From Synchiropus splendidus (taxonomy: Eukaryota > Chordata > Actinopteri > Syngnathiformes > Callionymidae), in assembly GCF_027744825.2 (NCBI RefSeq), contig NC_071347.1, positions 17,781,001-17,845,000 on the forward strand: a stretch of DNA of 64,000 nt, read 5' to 3'. Shown here piece after piece: positions 48,496 through 60,396 of the stretch. Position numbers and translations under genes: made by a program. Below the pieces are notes generated by a model. The model was not told the origin of the DNA, did not search any database, and was given only the letters and a program-made list of their open reading frames with translations. The first letter of the stretch is position 1. Every line of letters starts with the position of its first letter.

Positions 48496-51400
48496 CGGAA
48501 ATTTAGGTTTGTTTACTATCATCACAGACATGCTACATTTAGCCTACAGGACAAACAAAAACTCCCCAAGTCTAACTATTGTTGCTGTTTATTCACAGTC
48601 TTTTTTTCTCTTCCCCATACACGCACACACAGATACACTCAAACCCTGTCAGGTATCACTGTATGCAAAGATCTCAGCACTGTAGGCATCTTCACAGTAC
48701 ATTACCCCCTGTGTGGAGGATGACAGGCTCTTTCGAGGGTACGACCCACTCCCCACGCTGTTTATCTTCTGGGTCACGTCCTGCCCTCTTACTCCTGACC
48801 CCTCACTTTTGACCTCAGTCCGTCAGCCAGCGGACACCAGCACCGAGCTGACAGCTCCCTAAGCCCACTGACCCCAAAAGCAGATAGAAAGGACACCGAG
48901 AGATAGAAATATGAGGGGGGGGGGCGGGATTGACTGCTGACCTCTGTTTGAGGAAGGGGGGCGCCGACGTTTAACACGAGTGACAGTTTACCTGTTTGTG
49001 GAGGAACAGAAGAACAAACATTAAAGTAGCGTGGCTGTGATGCGGAGGTCTGAGGTTGGAGGACAAACGTGGGTGAACCCGGCTGCTCGAGGTCACACTC
49101 TGCCCGAGGAGACAGGTGCTTCAAGATTAGCCTCCACGTTAATGGCCTTTACTCACACACACACGCTCACGCTGGAGGCCAGTCCTGCTGAACTCCTATA
49201 CCACGGGGACGCCAAACTAGTGAGAACACTGCTCGGACTCTCATATCCTATTTATACATCCCTTCCTGTACATTACAATCCCATTTAGCTGGCCCTGTTT
49301 CCTACACCATCCTATTTATGGACCCACCCCCCTGTCGCCATCACGCACTCTTGAATCCTATTTGTGTGCCCCCTACTCTGCTATGCGTGTTCCATCTATC
49401 CAAAAGGCTGGTGTGTGGTTCAGATGTGTTCAATTTGTGTGTTAATGTGAGTCTGAAATTGGGAGTCTGAGTCTCACCCAGAATAAGAGATGGTTTAGGG
49501 GCTGGAAGCTGGAAGTTGGTGAGGAAGGGTCTTCGGCAAGGCCTCACATGTGCCAGCCTGCCTGTTCAAACTGCGTCCGTCCTGCGACAGGCCTCTTATC
49601 TACAATCAGTTCATTTAAGAAGGACAAAACGCCCGTCCGCATCACAGGTCCGACTCCCCGACCTGTCATCGGGCCGTGTTATGAAAGCACCCTCATTCTG
49701 TTTGAAGGTGGGAGATGAAAGTGGAGCAGCAGTCAGGGATCTGTCCGTCTGACAGACCTGATTTGGGTCGTGGATCTTGGCTAAAGGGGTCTGAGACAGA
49801 TGGGCCGAGTCTGAAGCCCGTGTACACGAGTGGCCCGGTCTTTTCCTCTCTCTTGTCTCAATCAATGACTCGCATGTTTATGACTGTGTTTGAGGGCAAT
49901 TTTTGCGTCAGTAGATCCGAGATCTTATGAACTTCTTTTTACCTCCGTCGATCAGTGGCAGGGTTGTGTGACTGGCTCAAACTCAAAAACGTAGTTGCGA
50001 TTTGAGCTGCTGTCACTGTGGTTAAAAATGGACCTGACCAGGAATCGAACTTGCGACTTATCCTGCGCTGTGCTAGCTGGTCAGGCAGGTGCCAGCCCTC
50101 AGTTTAGACAGCAACGGCTAGCTGGGCTAACAGAACCAGCTAGGACTGAGTGTTCCCTGCAGTGTGAGCTCTTCTCTCCATGTCTCCTGCATGTGCTTTA
50201 GGAGCTAGTGTGATACTACTTTGAGCTCATGTTGCCTTCTTTGACTGGTGCTTGTAGACCTGGTGTTGCCTCAGTCTTGGTTATACTGGACTTTTGTCAG
50301 GACCATACTGCACCTCCTTTGATTTTTAAAAGATCGATTTAGGTTGAAGAAGATTTAAGTTTTTGTTTTTGAAAAAACACCACCTGAATGATAGTATCAG
50401 GGCACGTACAGGCCCTTTGTGGCAAAAGGTGACTGTCATGGAGGGTCTGTATTGCTGTCTTAGGGGTCTCCATCCGCCCATTTGTAAACAGAGTAACCCT
50501 GAAACGCACAAGCAGGGCTCACAGATACTTCCCGTACAGTTCCACCCTCTTCTGTGATGAAAACCGGAGCCCGAGTCATGAGCTCATTTTTCTAACTGTT
50601 GAATTTCATAAACACGACGTCGCTCAACTCTTGAAGAAACCAGTGATCTACGACTTGAACCGTTTGGCAGACATTTTTATCCAAAGCTGGAGTGAAATAG
50701 TATGACTGAGCTGAATTTATTAATCATCCAATTAACTAAATGTTCCGTCTTGGTCTGGTTTAGATGAATGGACTGTCAGTCTTTAATGCAATCCACTTCT
50801 CGGCTCACCTCAGGAGAGAACTTAACTACTCTGCAAGGCTTTCATTTCCCTCACTCATTCCTCACCAGGAGTGTTTCACTTCTTGCTCGCCTCTCCATTA
50901 TTTGTGTTTCCTCCTGATCCTGTCTTCACTCGCCTCCTTGGATAAAGTCTTTGTATCTTTGCTGGTGAAGACGGTCGGAGCAGTCGATCGTATCAGATTA
51001 TCAGTCCGTTCTGCTATAAATTACCTGCAGCTAACAAGGCGTGTGACTCCAACTATTGCACTGGCAGTCAAAGTCACCCCAGCCCGACGTGCTCTCGCTC
51101 TCAGGGAGTCTTCGCTGACTCTTTCTAATCTGGCTGTTTTTTCTGGATTAACACCCATGTTTTTTTTTGTTTTTTTTGCCCAAAAATCTCCTTTCCATTG
51201 AAGGATTTTAGCCCTTTACACTAGCCTGTGGTTACCACAAAAAAACACTAAGAAGAAGGTGCCACTGGGCGCCTCACTGTGCCTCACTTCTTCTTAAGTT
51301 TCATCCTCCAGGTGGCCCCTTAGTTTTGAGGGAGGCTGAAGCCTTGTTTAACTAATAAAACAAGCACGACCTTTGAGGACCGGATTCTATGGCGAGAGTG

Positions 51401-53633
51401 GCTCTCAGGCGCACTCCTGTCCAGAGTGTCCCTCACCTATGGCCAGATGTTGCAGGGTTATATTCATGGCTTTAACTCACAGGGCCGACCATGCATCAGT
51501 GGAAGTCTTCTCCTCAGGTGTGTTTACGTGCGTGTGTGTTAAGGCTGACCTCATGTCGACCATCCTGACTGGTTGGATGCGGCTTGCATAAATTAATTCT
51601 GATGCTCTGCGATGTAATTATGCCGCTGTCAGGGCGGCCCTCCACCTAAATTCATTTTAATAAAGTCGGTCTCCAAGGTTACAGTCCAGGGGTCGGCATG
51701 GGGGTCACAATGTATGGATTCCGGTGGAGAATCACGAAGAGGTCTCTGTGGTCACAGCGTTCTACGACGCTCCAGATCCCAGAGCCGCGCTTGCTCTCGC
51801 AACCCCAAACAACCGTGAGGTGGCGAGAATAGATGATGAAAAGCGGAGGTGGGTAAGTGGAAAATATTAAGGGGAAGGGTGGGGTGTAGTGAGGAATAAA
51901 AAATGAGATAAAGAGCAAGAGAGTCGACAAGGGTAGGGGGACAAGGAGAGTGTGAGGGTGCATCTCTCCTGGGCAGATGGTGGAGTGTATTCTCATTTGT
52001 CCTGCGACAGTGTGTGTGTGTGTACTAACAGTAACCTCCAGGGCAGAACTGCAGCACGGAACACGCTCGCAATTAGCCAGCAACACCGACCCGAGTGCTC
52101 AGGAGGGACGGGAACCACCAGTGTTCACCAGTCCCACTGGTTTTTACCTTAAAGGACACAACAACAGGCTTTCAACAGCTTTACTTCCGTGATCGCTGAG
52201 AGAGTGAGTAGCATTACTGAGAGACTATATTCAGAATATGAGTTCTTAGAAGTGCTTTCTTACTGTCTACCAACACTTCTTCATGACTCGTGCCTTTTGG
52301 ATAATAGTTTTGACTTTTCACTGAGGGTCCTGGTCATCCAGTTTCTTTTGGTTTTGGACGCTTCCCTTGTCAAGTGTACAGGATCATGATTGTCCTGCTG
52401 GGAACACACTTCAAAGGTGGAACTGGACGCCCAACTTTAGGGAAGTTAGAATGGTCAGGGTTCTCCCTGGATCAGCAGAGGGCGTTTCTCAGGGTTGGTT
52501 TGGAGAACAGCAGAAGACATGACACATCCTTGACAGTCCTCTTAAACAGGCTGCCTAAAAGGGGCGGAGTCATCCTCCATTGATGGTTTGTGAGGGTCCG
52601 CTGACTTTGCGAGTCACGCTTCCCTACATGTTGACAAAAACATCAGGAAACTGATCAGAAATATGATTTTAAAATATGAATATAACCAGAATATAACCAA
52701 CTATTATGGTTCAGGAGAAGCATATCACACCCGGAAGTTCATGTTCACTCTGATGGTACAATTTCTTCTTTGCTCATTTCTACCAGAAACATTCTAAAAT
52801 GGACTGGCTCTGTCATTTGTCGGGTTGGTTGTTGTGCCCTTTCATCCCTTGTGCACATGAAGAAGAACTCTCTGTGTAAAGCCTCACCAAAGTTCACCAC
52901 TGCTTTGTGAAAATGAGTTGCAAACTTGTAGAGCTCAACCTGTTTTCCATCTTCTTTTTTTTTAACCCTTTACACTCTCACTCCCTTCTCTGTCATATCA
53001 AGACAAAGCATGGACGTACAAATAGCCTTCAGACCCTGAGCTGGCCTGGACAGGTTCTTCCAGCAGGGGAGGATGAGGATGTGTCGTGGTGATGGTTGGC
53101 TGTGGCAGGGGGAGGAAGGCGCCTGCATATAAGTCACAGCTTCACTTACTGAGTTGTAGCCGTTGACCAAGGGCACACTAATCTGTCCCATTAGCAGAGC
53201 TCGCACTCTCATAATGTTACCACTGGCTGCACGGAGTGTGTGCGCACCAAGACAGACAGATTACGTGTTTTCCCGCGAAGGCGTGTGAGATAGAATGCTG
53301 CTGTGAGAATGTGTGTGCGTGAGGCTGTGGTGGAGCACGTCGCTCTCCTGTGAAAATGACACGTTCCTGCCAAATTAATATCATTACGTTCAGAGTTTAA
53401 TGGGCCAGCGCTGCCTTCTTATTTAAAACAGGACATCCCCCTCTCGACCTCCAGCACCACAGGGGAGGGGGGAGTGGAGGGAGAGGACGGCTAAATGAGC
53501 CGAGCAGACAATGTAGGGACACTTTTTCTTCTGGTTTGAAGATGAACTTTGGAGTTTTGGGTTGAGCTTGATGGGGGAAGAATATATGGTAAAACTGAGT
53601 TCCTAAATTCACTCTTGAGTCAAGAAATCTAAC
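48496..53633. other. Intronic stretch, no gene recognised
   Basis: G-run at 48913-48928. 50028-50110 has a tRNA-like B-box and inverted 'cctgacca' arms but no convincing cloverleaf. 51220-51300 has complementary 'aagaagaag' and 'cttcttctta' segments. 51580-51680 is a candidate regulatory island. A short TG run lies at 52009-52023. ORFs up to 145 codons (50764-51201) have no recognisable features. Confidence 0.4.
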
Positions 53634-54470
53634 TAGCGCTTGTTTGCCATGGTGATGGACAGGTTGACAGATGAGGTTAGACAAGAAGCCCCTTGGACGA
53701 TGATGTTTGCAGATGACATTGTGATCTGTGGTGAGAGCAGGGAGCAAGTGAAGATAAGCTAGAGAGGTGGAGGTATGTCTTAGAAAAGAGAGGAATGAAG
53801 GTTAGCAGCAGTAAGACGGAATTCATGTGTGTGAATGAGAGGAAGCCAAGTGGACAGGGGAAGTTACAGGATGTGGAGATAAAGAAAGTGGGGGGTTTGA
53901 AGTACTGAGGCTCAACTGTCCATGATGATGGAGAGTGTGAGAAAGAGGTGAAGAAGCGGGTGCAGGCAGGATGGAATCATTGGAGAAAAGTGTCAGGTGG
54001 GATGTGTGACAAAAGGGTGTCGGCAAGGATGAAAGGGAAAGCGTCCAAAAGGGTGGTGAGGCCAGCAATGTTGTATGGTTTGGAAACACTGAGGAAAAGA
54101 CAGGAGGCAGAGCTGGAGGTAGCAGAGATGAAGATGCTGAGCTTCTCTCTGGGAGTGAGCAGGATGATGATAGGATCAGAGGGACAGCACATGTGCTCAG
54201 GTGTTTAGGAGACCAAGTCAGAGAGGCTAGATGGAGATGGTTTGGACATGTACAGAGGAGAGAGAGCCAGTACATTGGTAGATGAAGATGTTGAGGTTGG
54301 AACTGCCAGGCAGAAGGTGGAGAGGAAGGTCAAAGAGGAGGTTTATGGAGGTGGTGAAGGAGGACATGAGGTTTGTAGGTTTGAGAGAAGAGGAAGCAGA
54401 GGACAGGGTGAGATGGAGGAAGATGATCCGCTGTGGTGACCCCTGAAGGGAGAAACCAAAAGAAGAAGAC
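53634..54470 (+). mobile_element. 5'-truncated non-LTR retrotransposon (RT 3' end), dead
   Basis: A decayed copy of the 3' part of a LINE reverse-transcriptase ORF. The RT catalytic block FADDIVIC is encoded at 53706-53729. Downstream are the conserved LKY block and a 'KKRVQAGWNHWRKVSG' segment, then 'MLYGLETL' and 'RWFGHVQRRESQYIG', the usual order at the C-terminus of this family. The frame is broken near 53755 by a one-base loss and by a TGA at 53906-53908. The 3' end is 'gacccctgaagggaga', 'accaaaagaagaagac', a short AGA-rich tail. 5' truncation at target-primed insertion is normal for such elements. It is probably RTE-like, but I cannot fix the clade. It cannot be active. Confidence 0.85.
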
Positions 54471-55255
54471 TAGTCAGCTCACTGATGTTTGACTGTGTTC
54501 TGCGTTTGAAGCCTGTCACTACAACACTGACACTCACAGGACACATGGAGTCATGACTTTGATTTACGATTATTGTGATGAACTTTGGAGACTAAGTAAG
54601 AAGCAACCAAAAATCTTCAGCTCTGCTGAATCTCTTTGCCCTCCTCATGTTTAATTCAGGTCTTTTATGATGGCCCCACATGGATGTGTGCTACAGGAGA
54701 CCACGCGGAGAGAGAGCAGAGCACCTTTAACAGCTAATCCCTGCGCCCGAGTCCCGCTCCTTTTACGGCTCCTCTTTAATGAATCGGTGTCCAATAAGGC
54801 CTTTTACGGTCGGAGCATATGTTGCTTTTATTAGGGAAAAATAATTAGCTTGTGCGGATCACTTCGGAAGTCCTCTCGCAAGATCAGAATGAGATAGTTT
54901 CACAAGTGGCTGCGCAAGTCCTTCTGACTCCCCGTCGTTTTCCCCTTGGATGCCTGGCGTCCTCTCGCGCTCACCTCCTTTGTAACAGCTCTCTTCTTGC
55001 GCCCCCCTGCTCCCTCACTTGTCCTTCACAGTCGCTAGTCTGTTAAACACTGGTACGTTAAATCACACACTGATTTGATCTGGTGGTGTGTTGAGTTCCT
55101 GAGGAGTCCATGTTTTTAGGTATCAGCCACTTCCTGATATATTTGGATTTGGGTTTTGTGACAAGATATTTTGCTGTTTACAGATGACTCAGTTCTGTTG
55201 GCTTGGCCATGAGACTGAAAACAGAGCTTCTTAAGTTTGAGACCATGATTCTCTT
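54471..55255. other. Intronic stretch with one regulatory-looking island
   Basis: 54720-54870 ('ttttacggctcctctttaat', 'gaatcggtgtccaataaggc', 'agggaaaaataattagcttg') is repeat-free and regulatory-looking. The rest is unassigned. Confidence 0.4.
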
Positions 55256-55986
55256 AGGGCGGTTTCACACCGCTCTGTCTCGAGACAAAGCGCGTTCGGC
55301 TCAGAAGCGAGTCAGGGTTCATCCCGGCTGGAGAGCACCACTTTGTCTGGGGAAACTCTCCACGAAGGGTGAGCTTCTCACCTCAGGCGACTCGGTGCTA
55401 GATGCTGGAAACTACGTGTACAGCGAGACTCCACACAAAAATGAAAAATTCCAAGCAGTAAAGTGTTGTCTGGACGGACAACATTTTTAACAACAACTTC
55501 TCAAATTCCCAGAACACTGAGTCGTGCAGCTTCAGCTGCAGGAAAATGGAGCTGGGGAAACTGGAGCGTAGTATCTGTGACTTGCGATCTGTGCGGGTGT
55601 TGTGAGAGCAGCGTGGATCAACCAAGAAGCTCCGTATTAAGTAGCTTGTTTCCACTATTTCCTAATAAAATAAACTAGACAAGACTCTTTCATGTTTAGT
55701 TTTGGCTGTGAAACACCACATTGTGTTACAGCCGTCACCAGTTCAGTTCTCAGGTGAGGACGACTCCTAGTGCTAAGAAGTGACATAGAAATAAGGATGG
55801 CTGGTAAACAGGTTGTTGCGCGGCTGATGACGTCGTGGGTCACAAACCAGCTATTTTGCACAGAGCGCCGCCAGCTGAGGAGAAAAAAAGGGACATGGCC
55901 TGAAGCGCAGAGGTGCGAGGCTGCATAGCAGGGGGCTAATCGGACTCAGGCCACCCGAGACAGAACCCGCTGTGTGAAACCACCCT
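55256..55986. mobile_element. 731-bp terminal-inverted-repeat element
   Basis: The left end agggcggtttcacaccgctc and the reversed right end agggtggtttcacacagcgg align over the first 16 bases with two differences. After a small gap both continue with 'tctgtctcg', so the TIR is about 30 bp. Interior ORFs are short and unrecognised. No obvious target duplication is kept. It resembles the fish MITE family with 'GGTTTCACAC' ends; superfamily uncertain (hAT or PIF/Harbinger). Confidence 0.75.
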
Positions 55987-57431
55987 TTCAAAAGATCTGA
56001 GCCCATAGTAGACGAGTTCAACTGTCTCGTTCATGAGTGAAAGAAGGATGGAGCATGTCATGAGGAAATACGGAAGAAAGCAAAGCCAGAAAAAAAAAAC
56101 AAACATGTACTACTTTGTGGGCTGCCTCAGGAGGAGGCCGCCGGGCCAGACCCACGGTCTTTCCCTTCCAAGTCAGTGGTGGTAGTGGCTGAGCTTGGGT
56201 TTCATTTGGGTCCCAGATTTGCATTGTTATTTTGACAAGATCTGAGAACAGATCAACAGTTTCTCCTCCGGAATGTATGGAGCGAGCAGAGTGGATGCAG
56301 AGGGTGTTGGAGGGATGGATGTGGAGAACAGAGGGGCGGCTTTTCTACTTCCTTCCTGCCCTTAATGCTCCTCGGGGGAGTGGGCTGCCCGTGGGTGAGT
56401 ATTAGCCCACAGCCCGGCGGCTAATGGAAGGTATGAATTAGAGTTTAGTCCACACAAATGACCGCAGGCGGCCTAATCACCAGGGAGAGCGGCCATGAGG
56501 AGAGCGGGTCACTCTGAGGATGGAAGGCGGCTGAGAATTATGAAATTAATCTTGTTACATGTTTCATTCATTGTGAAGCACACGGCCGAGGGGTTGTTGT
56601 AATTATTACCTTTCGATGAATGTAGCTCACATTACTGCGATCGTCCAGCTCGACTGGCCTGCGGGGGGTCAAGGGTCGTCTGGATCTTCCTGGAGGTGTC
56701 TGGGTGCTAATCTGCTCCCCTCCTGGTTGACTGGTCGACCGCTGGGTCGTACACTTCAGTGGGCACCACACCAGCCCAACTGCCTCACACACACAGGGTC
56801 GTACACTGTCATACAGACACACACCGTGACACTCAAACACACACACATCTCAAGTGATTCAACAGCGTCCTGCATGACACACACTCACACCACCAACATG
56901 CCCAATATGAAACACACATGGAAGCACAGACCAAGACAAAACACAACACAAATAAATCTGCGAGAACAGAACGACATTTTAAAATAACACAGATCCTAAA
57001 AAACCAACCCAGATGCACTAAACTAACACACATATTAACGCACCCGTCCTCAACTACTGGATACACATGCTTTCACTTACAAAACAGGAAGACATCAATT
57101 CAAAAGTCACACTCACACACACAATTGAAAATACACTTTTGGCGCCGACAAATGCAATCACCTAAAAACATGTCGCCGTTGGCTGTAGTGCACTTGTGTT
57201 TCAGTCTGTTTTGAAGTGGTGTTTTCATTTGTGAGAGAAGCCACTGATTCCACACAGAAACCTCTCTGTTGGCTTCCTCTCATCAGACATGTTTCAAGTA
57301 TCACTCCAAACTGCCGCTGTTTATTTCAACTTCAGTGCCCAGTGAGCTCTACAGTCATCTTCACCTGCAGAAGCTGAGGAGCTCAAACAAGCTTGCTGTG
57401 TTTTCTCTGTTACACATCTTTGTATTGCTAC
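55987..57431. other. Intronic stretch, CA-rich in part
   Basis: 56520-56640 ('ttatgaaattaatcttgtta', 'gttgtaattattacctttcg') is regulatory-looking. 56780-57130 is a degenerate CA-rich stretch with many broken CACA units. No gene recognised. Confidence 0.4.
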
Positions 57432-57583
57432 CCTTGTGGGGACCTCCAGAGCATTCTCCTTGCCGTAACCCTTTCCCCAGCCTCTCCCCCTAAACCTAAC
57501 ATCCAAAACATTAACCACGACTCTTAACCAAAGTCAAATCCTCAAATTCACACTTAACCTCCCCCTCAAAGGTCCTCACAAGG
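57432..57583 (-). mobile_element. GGGGACC-type repeat, complete short copy
   Basis: Terminal inverted repeats ccttgtggggacct (57432-57445) and aggtcctcacaagg (57570-57583) differ at one position. The core 'ctttccccagcctctccccc' is shared base for base with the copy at 61.96 kb over 33 bp (57468-57500). It belongs to the family that carries the Tigger-like insertion at 29.8 kb. Confidence 0.7.
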
Positions 57584-57667
57584 ATAGTGTCTTGTCAATA
57601 ATTGGTCAGGATAAGCAAGTACACCAACACACACATGCTCCGGACAAGGCTTTGATTTCAGCGGTTA

Positions 57668-57673
57668 TTTATT
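57668..57673 (-). terminator. Polyadenylation signal, minus strand
   Basis: AATAAA on the minus strand, in the context 'acatttaataaataaccgct', with T/G-rich sequence downstream. Confidence 0.4.
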
Positions 57674-58721
57674 AAATGTAAAATATCTTTAGCACAGATT
57701 AAAAATCAGACACCTCCATCTATTTAAAACATCACGTTTGAAAAAAAATCAAAATAAATAAACATTCCTTAAACAGAATCACGATCCATTTGGAGTCCCA
57801 GGTTCTGGGATCCAAGAGACGGGGCGCAGGGTTGAGGCAGGGACTGCAGGGGGCTCTGACTGGATTCCCAGTGGGTCAAATAAAACCAGCTCTGATCGGA
57901 GTGACAGAGGTCAGCTGAACCCCCCCTGTGGTCAGAACCTCAACCCGACGCTGCTACACAAACACCAACTGACACGGATGTTGAGCAGAAACACAGAAGG
58001 AAGAGAATCGGCCACAGGAGTAAGAAAACAGGAAGACTCTACACACACTGTCCAAGAGAGGATATTGTCTGACAATAGAAGGTTTTTTTATCTTAACCTT
58101 GACCTTTTTTTCCTATTTTTTTTTTAAACATCATTTTTCTTCAACTCATGCCGTATGAGAATTTGGGGGTTATAAAAGTACCTGAAAGAATTGCTAGGTT
58201 CTCAGCATGCATAGCTGTTTGTATTTACAGGTTCAAATGTACAGGGACAGACTGCTCTACAGTTCTGGGTCTATGTACACGGAGGGAGGGAAGGGGGCCG
58301 CATGTTGTACCTACAGATGACTGAAGGGGTCACATGCACGGGGCGGAAGAGACTCCACACTGAACAGAACACGGCAAAACAACGACACGGTCACATCACG
58401 CCTCCCGGGTTGCTTTTGAATACGCTCATTATTGCGCGTACATGACTGTACAAGAGTTCACACAGAGACCGGAGGACGGTCGTCCCCAGAAGCGACCCGG
58501 CCTGGTTCATCCATGTATTATTGCACTGTCTTCCTTCTGTGGTGAGGTGCGTCACAGCTCTCTGATCCCGCCGCGCTCTGACAACAGTCATGTGAACTCA
58601 GGTGTGAGGAAAAACTGAAGCGATGCAAGTCTCATATTGCACTGCAACAGTTAGAAGCTTTAAATTCAAGTCAGGTTTGATAATAGCAGTAGCAACTGCA
58701 GGGTTGGAGGGAGACGTGTTT

Positions 58722-58736
58722 CCACTAGGGGGCGCC
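58722..58736 (+). promoter_or_regulatory. CTCF-like motif
   Basis: CCACTAGGGGGCGCC matches every core position of the CTCF consensus. Confidence 0.6.
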
Positions 58737-58936
58737 TCAGTGCATCACGCTACTGTACCATAAGAGCAGAGTAGTGTTGTTGTTGTCGGTGGTTTGAAGT
58801 GAAGGTTCAGGACCTGGTCCTTCACTCTCCATGATAGATGGCGGCGGAGGGTCAAGAATGTTCAATCTCATCAGCCTCTTTTCTGCAGAGGTCACTGGGT
58901 CAAGTGGTGACAAGGCAGTGAAACACTTCACTTAAA

Positions 58937-58953
58937 CCAGCAGGGGGCGCTGG
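58937..58953 (+). promoter_or_regulatory. CTCF-like motif
   Basis: CCAGCAGGGGGCGCTGG matches the CTCF core fully and lies 215 bp from the previous site in the same orientation, 1.25 kb before the wwox exon. Confidence 0.6.
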
Positions 58954-59134
58954 ATTTGAATGCAGTTGATTTGATGAAGTTGTGTGTTTATAGTGGTGCC
59001 ACTGGCTGTTTCGCGACTTTAAAACGTGGCTGGATAAACAGAACTAAGGGATCTAAACTTTAAAGTGGTAACTTTTAAAGCCAGTTCAAGGTTCTGTGGC
59101 TGTGAAATCTTCAGTGGGAGTGAGATCAGATGCC

Positions 59135-59449
59135 CTAACCAGAGGAGCCCAGCTTGTGTCGCAGCTCCTGGCATTTGTCGCTCTTTGATTTGGTGACATG
59201 TGACGGAGGGGAAGTTATCGGCGAGCTGCCAGGTGAGACGGACAACGGCGACGTCTCCTTTTCATCTGCTGTTCCTCGCCCTTCAAACGCCACGCCGCGT
59301 CTCTTCCTGGCTCCGGTTGACTCCCACTCTCTGTTTAGAGAGACGTTTAGCAGCTCTCGCTGGAGAAGCAGCTGCTGCTCAAACATTTGGCTGCAGATTT
59401 GCATGAGAGCTGCACATGGGCTTGTCTCAGCGTCTGCCAGCGCCCGCAT
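59135..59449 (-). CDS. Candidate coding exon of an unidentified antisense gene
   Basis: A 104-residue minus-strand ORF ending in TAG. I do not recognise the protein. The N-terminal half (about residues 12-42) has a plausible amphipathic helix, MQICSQMFEQQLLLQREL, followed by a basic GARKRR cluster that could be a nuclear signal. The tail is rich in Ser, Pro and Thr and ends SDKCQELRHKLGSSG. Two other frames are also open here, which is common in real exons but also in GC-rich DNA. The Met at 59449 follows nine G and may not be the true start: an upstream in-frame TGA lies near 59500, and no strong acceptor is visible. It sits next to a UTR-like stretch with a polyadenylation signal. If real, it would be a nested or terminal exon of a gene antisense to wwox. 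Chance ORF is the main alternative. Confidence 0.3.
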   Translation of the reverse strand: MRALADAETSPCAALMQICSQMFEQQLLLQRELLNVSLNREWESTGARKRRGVAFEGRGTADEKETSPLSVSPGSSPITSPPSHVTKSKSDKCQELRHKLGSSG

Positions 59450-60184
59450 CCCCCCCCCGTTCCTCCCTCCCCAGCACAGATAAAGAGGTGAACCCTCTCA
59501 TGCGTCCGCACAGAAGTCGACTCCAGTCGTCACAGCAGCTTGTAGCCGCGACATGAAAGATCCGGCTCTGAGTGGCCGAGTCGCGTGTGTAATTCTCTTT
59601 GACGTGTTTATTCTGCCGCAGCTACGACTTTCATTTTCAAATGTCACCCATTTCCTCCCCCGGATATCCACACTAATTACGGACTGATAGGTCGCGCTGC
59701 TTGAGAGGAATCAGCAGGTTTCTCCAAACTCTGTTTTGCTCTTGACAGGACTTGAAACATTTTTGGAGGCTTTACGTTGTATTGTGATCATTTAGCGCCC
59801 ACATCCTCGGACACACTTGGACTTCAGTCAGATTTAAGTCACTTTAACGTCACGAGTGGAGGGGATTTCTGGGCTGGCGCCACACGACAAAATGAAAATA
59901 ATAATTTTCATGAATTACGCTTCATCGTAAACTGGGTTTTGGCTCCGAAACAGCGAAGTTCAGCCAGGAGGAGTCAAACTCAACAAAGAAAACAGAACTT
60001 TCCGGCCGTGTGAAATGGAGTAAATGGGAAAAACTGGGAGCCGTTCACATCCCTGTTGTCTCCGCTCTGAGCAGGATCTGGAGTGTGACGTCCTGTTCAC
60101 CAGAACAAGTTGCTTAAATAAATAAATATATGTCTATAAATATATTTACAGTGCTTTCCCTTGGTGATGAGTCATCACGTGTCC

Positions 60185-60204
60185 GCCTGCTGTCTCCTCC
60201 GCAG
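60185..60204 (+). promoter_or_regulatory. wwox: wwox last-exon 3' splice site
   Basis: gcctgctgtctcctccgcag: a C/T-rich tract ending in CAG, placed exactly before the codon where the conserved wwox sequence starts. The intron is phase 0. Confidence 0.9.
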
Positions 60205-60396
60205 CAACAGGGCGCTGCCACCACGGTGTACTGCGCGGTGGCGCCGGAGCTGGAGGGCCTGGGCGGCATGTACTTCAACAACTGCTTCCGCTGCCTGCCG
60301 TCCCTGCAGGCCCAGGACCAGGACTGCGCGGCCTCTCTGTGGGATCTGAGCGAGCGTCTGGTGCAGGAGAGCTCGGCGGGCGTTCAGGCCCTCTGA
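60205..60396 (+). CDS. wwox: WW domain-containing oxidoreductase, terminal exon (C-terminal 63 residues)
   Basis: The exon encodes 63 residues beginning [20 protein letters not shown], then [10 protein letters not shown], and ending in a TGA at 60394-60396. The segments [20 protein letters not shown], and LW-LSERL are those of the C-terminus of WWOX, a tumour-suppressor protein of about 414 residues with two N-terminal WW domains and a central short-chain dehydrogenase/reductase domain. This exon covers the end of the SDR domain and the short tail; the catalytic Tyr-Lys and cofactor-binding motifs lie in earlier exons outside the window. Length is about that of the human exon (62 residues as I recall it). 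Differences such as Phe for Cys in NNCFRC and the changed last ten residues are ordinary fish divergence. GC content is high compared with the surrounding intron, as is usual for coding exons. The reading frame runs on from phase 0 at the acceptor. WWOX binds PPxY-containing partners and acts in the cytoplasm and at membranes; that is family knowledge, not seen here. Confidence 0.95.
   Translation, partial: QQGAATTVYCAVAPELEGLGGMYFNNCFRCLPSLQAQDQDCAASLWDLSERLVQESSAGVQAL

Larger units (their letters stand above)
57640..59134 (-). other. Putative 3' UTR of an antisense transcript
   Basis: Read on the minus strand, this stretch looks like an mRNA 3' UTR: few repeats, a Pumilio-like 'tgtaaata' at about 58220, A/T-rich elements near the end, a consensus AATAAA (57668-57673) and a T/G-rich segment ('ttgtccggagcatgtgtgtg') just past it. 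It starts directly after the stop codon of the 59135-59449 ORF. Two CTCF-like motifs fall in it. This is inference from composition and signals; no transcript evidence is available. Confidence 0.35.
1..60204 (+). other. wwox: 3' part of the last intron of wwox
   Basis: The only vertebrate exon recognised on the + strand is the wwox terminal exon starting at 60205, and no other wwox exon was seen upstream. The whole stretch is therefore read as intron, entering the window from the left. It contains transposon remnants, microsatellites and unassigned sequence, listed separately. In human WWOX the last intron is very large and hosts FRA16D, so a fish intron above 60 kb is plausible. I did not check every base for a small internal exon, and the penultimate exon could in principle be hidden. 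Confidence 0.75.

Noticed and set aside
50028..50110. tRNA-like segment with B-box and complementary 'cctgacca' arms
   Set aside because: The T-stem is poorly paired and no anticodon arm is convincing; at most an old tRNA-derived fragment.
53823..54275. 150-codon minus-strand ORF
   Set aside because: It is the antisense shadow of the degraded retrotransposon RT sequence on the plus strand.
59154..59232. Plus-strand ORF ending at a strong donor-like CAG|GTGAGA
   Set aside because: No matching acceptor upstream in frame and no similarity to wwox; probably chance, though it overlaps the antisense candidate.
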